From contig NZ_PXZO01000068.1 of the NCBI RefSeq assembly GCF_003013475.1, positions 24,785 to 88,784 of the forward strand: a stretch of DNA of 64,000 bases, in the 5' to 3' direction. Source of the stretch: Brevibacillus porteri. Its GTDB lineage: Bacteria; Bacillota; Bacilli; Brevibacillales; Brevibacillaceae. Under the pieces are notes generated by a model. The model saw only the letters and a list, made by a program, of their open reading frames with translations, did not search any database and had not been told where the DNA came from. Both the position numbers and the translations under genes were made by a program. This document shows positions 60,446 through 64,000 of the stretch, in pieces (position 1 is the stretch's first letter; each line of letters starts with the position of its first letter).

Positions 60446-60494
60446 ACATTTTGTATAAGAGAACCTTTACCGAGGCTTTTGGAGGAGATGCCTG

Positions 60495-62039
60495 ATGACC
60501 ATCACGATAAGAGAAGCACTACAACTGCCGGACATGGTTCACACCAGGCTGATCGCAGGAGCAGGCGGACTGGACAATCCGATTCGTTGGGTGACTATTG
60601 TCGAGGTGCTGGAGGATACGAGTCGCTTGCAGGAAGGCGAATTTTTGATTACAACCGGCTTTGGGCTGGCTGAAAACATGGAAAAGCTCGCTTCTTTTAT
60701 TCCTTCGTTGGCGAAGCAAAAGCTGAGTGGCGTTGCGATTCATACGGGCTTTTACTTACGAGAAATTCCCGAGACGTTTTTGACTTTGGCGGATCACTAT
60801 CAACTTCCATTGATTGAAATTCCCACGGAGATAAACTTTTCGATCATCACCAAAGCTATCTTGCAGCCGATCATGAATCGGCAATTTGAGACGCTGGCCT
60901 ATTCCTCGGCGATTCACAATCGAATGATTGACGCTGCCCTGTCCAAAGGAGGCCTTCCCGCCATCGCTGGCGAGCTCGCTACACTTACCGGAGGCGTCGT
61001 GTCGCTCATCGATGCATTAGGCTTCGAAGTCACACAGCATGGCAGCTCGGAAGCACTGCCGCATGAGCGGTCCCAGGAAATCTCGCATCGTGTACCGATT
61101 CGCGCCAATCGCGAGCATTTTGGCACGTTGACCTTAACGAAGCCCGAGCACACCTGGAAAGAGCTCGATGACGTTGCTCTACAGCATGCCTCTACCTTAT
61201 GTGCACTCGAATATGTAAAGGAAAGGGCAGTAGCCGCAACGGAATGGCGGTTAAAAGGGGATTTTGTGGAGGAGTTGCTAAACGGGCAGCAGATGACCCA
61301 TACGGAGCTGGAGAGCCGTTGTCGCATGCTGGGGTACCCGCTTGCTGGACATCATCTCTGTGTCGCTGTTCGCGTAGAGGTAGCCGATCAGACGCTGCTT
61401 GGAGACATGCATCAAAGTGTCATTACATTGATGCGGAGGCTTAGCGACCGTCATCAGCGCTCTTATTTGCTACGCGAGCGTCCACATTGCCTCTTATTTA
61501 TTTTGCCGGATGATCAGACGAGCCTGCGCTTGTTGGAACAGCTCACTTCCCGCTGGAGAGGACTGCACCCTTCTCTTGACCTACAGATCGCCTTGAGCAA
61601 TCCCTGTGAGCAATTGCCAAACGTCGTCAGTGCCTCCGAAGAAGCGATGTTTGCTCTCCAAGCGTATCCGCTGTTGGCCCAATCCCCGCAAATTTTGCGA
61701 TACCGGGATATGCAGGGCTATCAGTTTTTATTTCCGTACCATCGTGAAAAAGATAGCTTGCTCCGCCTGTGGAATCCATTGCTAGAGCCATTAATTCGCT
61801 ATGATACGAAATACAATCAACAGCTTCTCGAAACACTTGAAGTGTATTTGGCCCAAAATGGAAACGGTCTACAGACCTCGCAAGCCTTGTATATCCATCG
61901 ACATACGCTCAAGTACCGGTTGACCCAGATTGAAGAAAAAACAGGCTACCGCCTGGAGGATGCTCATCAACGCTGGCAGCTTCAGTTGGCCCTGATGGCC
62001 CGTCGTCTGCAACAACAGTTGTATCCTACAAACAGGTAG
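60495..62039 (+). CDS. PucR family transcriptional regulator
   Basis: 514 residues, GGAGGAGATGCCTG before the ATG. Residues about 5-125 are the PucR N-terminal sensor (TIREALQLPDMVHTRLIAG, then EGEFLITTGFGL and LPLIEIPTEINFS). The middle is a GGDEF-like fold. The C-terminal HTH_30 reads LQTSQALYIHRHTLKYRLTQIEEKTG. PucR proteins bind a catabolic metabolite and control nearby operons, so it is the likely regulator of yodTSRQ and the aldehyde dehydrogenase. It ends four bases from the convergent acetyltransferase gene. Confidence 0.9.
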   Translation: MTITIREALQLPDMVHTRLIAGAGGLDNPIRWVTIVEVLEDTSRLQEGEFLITTGFGLAENMEKLASFIPSLAKQKLSGVAIHTGFYLREIPETFLTLADHYQLPLIEIPTEINFSIITKAILQPIMNRQFETLAYSSAIHNRMIDAALSKGGLPAIAGELATLTGGVVSLIDALGFEVTQHGSSEALPHERSQEISHRVPIRANREHFGTLTLTKPEHTWKELDDVALQHASTLCALEYVKERAVAATEWRLKGDFVEELLNGQQMTHTELESRCRMLGYPLAGHHLCVAVRVEVADQTLLGDMHQSVITLMRRLSDRHQRSYLLRERPHCLLFILPDDQTSLRLLEQLTSRWRGLHPSLDLQIALSNPCEQLPNVVSASEEAMFALQAYPLLAQSPQILRYRDMQGYQFLFPYHREKDSLLRLWNPLLEPLIRYDTKYNQQLLETLEVYLAQNGNGLQTSQALYIHRHTLKYRLTQIEEKTGYRLEDAHQRWQLQLALMARRLQQQLYPTNR

Positions 62040-62043
62040 CCTG

Positions 62044-62889
62044 TTATTCCCTCGTCGGACGAAGTGGCTTTACCCATATATTCATGTCTTCATATCCTGA
62101 AAAAATCGTGCAATTGTTAATCAACCGTCCGCGGTATGCATAGCCCATTTTGGCAGCCGTCACATTCATTCCTGCAGATTGCGCCCGGGTCAAGGTGTAT
62201 AAAAAGTAAATCCCCGCCTCCTCCATCCTTTGTTCCAGCGCGATAAACAACGGTTGGAGGAGACCTTTCCCCGCATGGTCTGGATCTGTCGCGCAATCCG
62301 TCATTTCCGCTGAACCAAATCGTTCGGATACTTCAGCTGACGCAGCACATGCAATCTTGCCGTCAAATTCAACGACATAATAGATGGTGCCTTCTTGCAT
62401 GGTTTTGAGAATGTAGGACGGATCGTTCATCGGTGTAGGATACGTCGCGAATACCAGTCCATACAAAAAAGCCAATTCCTTCGTATCTGCCTCCGTTGCT
62501 TCACGCAGGTGGTATCCCTCCGGTAATGTTTTCTCTATCGTCCCCCCCGCTCGTGACAAGCTCAACGTAAGAATTTCCTCGGCAAGTTTTGCTGCACCAG
62601 AGGTGGCCCGCTCTTTTGTCAGATAGCAGGTGAGCATCTGTGCGTTTTCCCCTTGAAAAAAACCATCGATGGTTCCCTCCAGCTCGTAACCAAGGGATTC
62701 CCATTGTGAAACATCTTGTTTCTTCCCGTACACAATCACTTTTGTTGCCTCTGACTCTTCGGCCAGCTCCTTCATGACCCGATCCCACTGCTCGATTTGT
62801 GATGGTTCATATACGTGCAGCTTTACCCGGCGATTTTGTCGATCAATGATCAGGTCGCCAGCGTCCTGTGCGCCTACAACATTTATCAC
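62044..62889 (-). CDS. ablB: Beta-lysine N6-acetyltransferase AblB/YodP-like
   Basis: 281 residues. GTG 62889 lies nine bases after GGGGAGG; ATG 62898 is too close to that site. The N-terminal half is an inactive-looking GNAT-type domain (VIVYGKKQDVSQWESLGYELEG in part). The C-terminal GNAT has TDCATDPDHAGKGLLQPLFIAL in part (ATDPDHAGKGL, acetyl-CoA binding) and SAGMNVTAAKMGYAYRGRLIN. This layout is that of AblB, which acetylates beta-lysine. The usual partner AblA/KamA (lysine 2,3-aminomutase) is not in this window. Confidence 0.85.
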   Translation of the reverse strand: MINVVGAQDAGDLIIDRQNRRVKLHVYEPSQIEQWDRVMKELAEESEATKVIVYGKKQDVSQWESLGYELEGTIDGFFQGENAQMLTCYLTKERATSGAAKLAEEILTLSLSRAGGTIEKTLPEGYHLREATEADTKELAFLYGLVFATYPTPMNDPSYILKTMQEGTIYYVVEFDGKIACAASAEVSERFGSAEMTDCATDPDHAGKGLLQPLFIALEQRMEEAGIYFLYTLTRAQSAGMNVTAAKMGYAYRGRLINNCTIFSGYEDMNIWVKPLRPTRE

Positions 62890-63016
62890 GGTCTTCATCC
62901 TCCCCTACAGTACTCCTCCTCTCATTGTAGCAAAACAAGTAAAGCCGTCATCTGCCAATCTGTATAAAAAAGCGTTCCTCATGCACAAAAAAACACAAGG
63001 TGGGCATTCTGTTGGG

Positions 63017-63043
63017 TCATATTTACTCGTTCTTCATACCATA
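63017..63043 (+). promoter_or_regulatory. Possible sporulation-sigma promoter of the YjcZ-type gene
   Basis: -10-like CATACCATA (63035-63043) and a -35-like TCATATT (63017-63023). The 11-base spacing is short for sigma-E and no sigma-K -35 is seen, so this is weak. Confidence 0.3.
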
Positions 63044-63082
63044 AAAGTAGATGCTTCATGTGCGAGAAGGAGGGTGTTTTTT

Positions 63083-63160
63083 GTGAGCTGCAATAACAAT
63101 TTTGCCCTGATCCTTGTCCTCTTTGTCCTTTTGGTCATCGTACTCGTCGTAATCGGATAG
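63083..63160 (+). CDS. YjcZ-type small sporulation peptide
   Basis: 25 residues from GTG 63083, with AAGGAGGG eight bases upstream. The peptide has a short polar start (SCNNN) and then FALILVLFVLLVIVLVVIG to the end, one membrane span. This is the YjcZ/YrrS-size sporulation peptide pattern (polar N-terminus followed by FALIVVLFILLIIV). Such peptides sit in forespore or coat-associated membranes. It was too short for ordinary ORF calling. Confidence 0.75.
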   Translation: MSCNNNFALILVLFVLLVIVLVVIG

Positions 63161-63256
63161 ACTTCTGGAGATGCCTCTCATGTCAGGTCGTATCGAGGGG
63201 CCTTTTACATATCATGGTAATAGGGAATCACACGCTCGAGAAGGGAGGAAGCCCTC

Positions 63257-63991
63257 GTGCCCCCACTTATCTATGCCCATCGTGGCGCTTCCGGCCTGTT
63301 TCCGGAAAATACGATGGGATCGTTTCAAGCAGCCGTCCGACGAAAAGCCAATGGGATCGAATTGGACGTCCAGCTCAGCAGTGATAATAAGCTGGTTGTC
63401 ATTCATGATCATAGCCTGGAACGCACGACCAATGGTTCCGGTATGGTGCGCCAATACACATTGCGTGAACTGCGTCAGCTACGTGCGGATAAAGACTCGT
63501 CTATGCGAGTACCAAAAGCCCACATCCCAACCTTGCAGGAGGTATTTCAGACGTTTGTCGACACACCACTGCGCTTCATCATCGAGCTGAAAAATTTCTT
63601 CCTCGATCAACCCCACTTAGAGGAGCTCGTCATCGAACAAATCAGACGTTATCAGCTAACGGAGCGAACCATCATTTCAGCGTTTAACTTCGACAGCCTT
63701 TTACGAATTAAGCAATTGGATGCCACGCAAAGGACGGGACTTTTATACGTTGGACCACTCGTCAAGCCCTGGGAAGTAGCCAGCAGCTATCGAGCTGATC
63801 AATTGCACGTCCCTTATGATCAATTGACGGAAGACTTGGTCAAACAAGCAAAGGAGCATCATTTTGAAGTATTGAGCTGGACGGTGAACAGCGGTCGGCA
63901 AATTCAACGAGCCATTGATTGTGGTGTAGATGGTCTGATCACTAATTACCCGAAGCGTGCGAGAAATCTGATTCGCAATTTAATCGAGTAG
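63257..63991 (+). CDS. Glycerophosphodiester phosphodiesterase
   Basis: 244 residues from GTG 63257 after AAGGGAGGAAG. GDPD signature: YAHRGASGLFPENTMGSF (about 6-23, His/Arg/Glu), GIELDVQLSSDNKLVVIHDH in part (IELDVQL and VIHDHSLERTT, Glu/Asp/His), then FIIELKN and the C-terminal TNYPKRAR. No signal peptide, so cytoplasmic. Hydrolyses glycerophosphodiesters to glycerol-3-phosphate and an alcohol. GAGGGAGTG right after its stop looks like the ribosome site of a gene beyond the window. Confidence 0.9.
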   Translation: MPPLIYAHRGASGLFPENTMGSFQAAVRRKANGIELDVQLSSDNKLVVIHDHSLERTTNGSGMVRQYTLRELRQLRADKDSSMRVPKAHIPTLQEVFQTFVDTPLRFIIELKNFFLDQPHLEELVIEQIRRYQLTERTIISAFNFDSLLRIKQLDATQRTGLLYVGPLVKPWEVASSYRADQLHVPYDQLTEDLVKQAKEHHFEVLSWTVNSGRQIQRAIDCGVDGLITNYPKRARNLIRNLIE

Positions 63992-64000
63992 GAGGGAGTG

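Overview
The window is a gene-dense stretch of a spore-forming Firmicute chromosome, most probably a Brevibacillus-like member of the Paenibacillaceae. This rests on strong AGGAGG-type ribosome binding sites, frequent GTG and TTG starts, spore genes (a spore photoproduct lyase, a YjcZ-type 25-residue peptide, a YhcN/YlaJ-type lipoprotein) and many Bacillus-type genes in a moderate-GC background. Genus-level assignment is inference. I see no prophage, insertion sequence, CRISPR array or rRNA. One tRNA gene (Ser, anticodon TGA) is present. No gene-free stretch exceeds 300 bases.

Layout. 1-12 kb: the tail of a beta-propeller protein, a membrane TPR protein, a foldase-like lipoprotein without a catalytic domain, a metallo-beta-lactamase-fold hydrolase, an orphan ABC ATPase, a three-gene unit (M20 amidohydrolase plus two DUF3100/DUF340-like membrane proteins), a secreted protein, a 49-residue membrane peptide ahead of an APC permease, an MHYT-PAS-GGDEF-EAL protein and UV endonuclease UvsE. 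12-19 kb: a low-complexity RPN-repeat protein, hutH behind a leader peptide and terminator, a DCC oxidoreductase, an RNAP-alpha-CTD-like zinc-ribbon protein, aldo/keto reductase, thioesterase, a DUF3109-like Cys-cluster protein and a pterin-dehydratase-like protein. 19-29 kb: methyltransferase, a VOC-TetR operon with its operator, two deoxynucleoside kinases, splB, an ECF sigma/anti-sigma pair with an autoregulatory promoter, thiD, a NarL-type two-component system and a SET protein. 29-34 kb: metal homeostasis (YcgR/YcgQ-like permease pair, divergent CadC-type sensor, czcO-czcD). 34-42 kb: acsA, a metallophosphoesterase, a PucR-type regulator, a sugar-ABC ATPase, a HAD phosphatase and a subtilase. 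42-54 kb: a TetR-controlled efflux operon, a 1068-residue MalT/BTAD-like regulator, a YhcN-like lipoprotein, a copper-amine-oxidase-N-domain protein, a NamZ-polysaccharide deacetylase fusion and an acyl-CoA synthetase. 54-64 kb: tRNA-Ser, then an apparent beta-lysine/acetamido-acid catabolic set (aldehyde dehydrogenase, yodQ, yodR, yodS, yodT, a divergent PucR regulator and ablB/yodP), the YjcZ-type peptide and a glycerophosphodiesterase.

How genes work together. The clearest units are: hutH with a leader peptide that stops in the loop of a perfect 18-bp terminator; czcO-czcD under a CadC/SmtB-type operator next to the cadC-like gene; the TetR-HlyD-ABC-2 operon with an operator just downstream of its own promoter; and yodS-yodR-yodQ with yodT and ablB, which match most of the Bacillus subtilis yodT-kamA gene set but lack kamA in this window. 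At two places the Shine-Dalgarno sequence of a gene lies inside the 3' arm of the preceding terminator-like hairpin and the U-tract runs into a TTG or GTG start.
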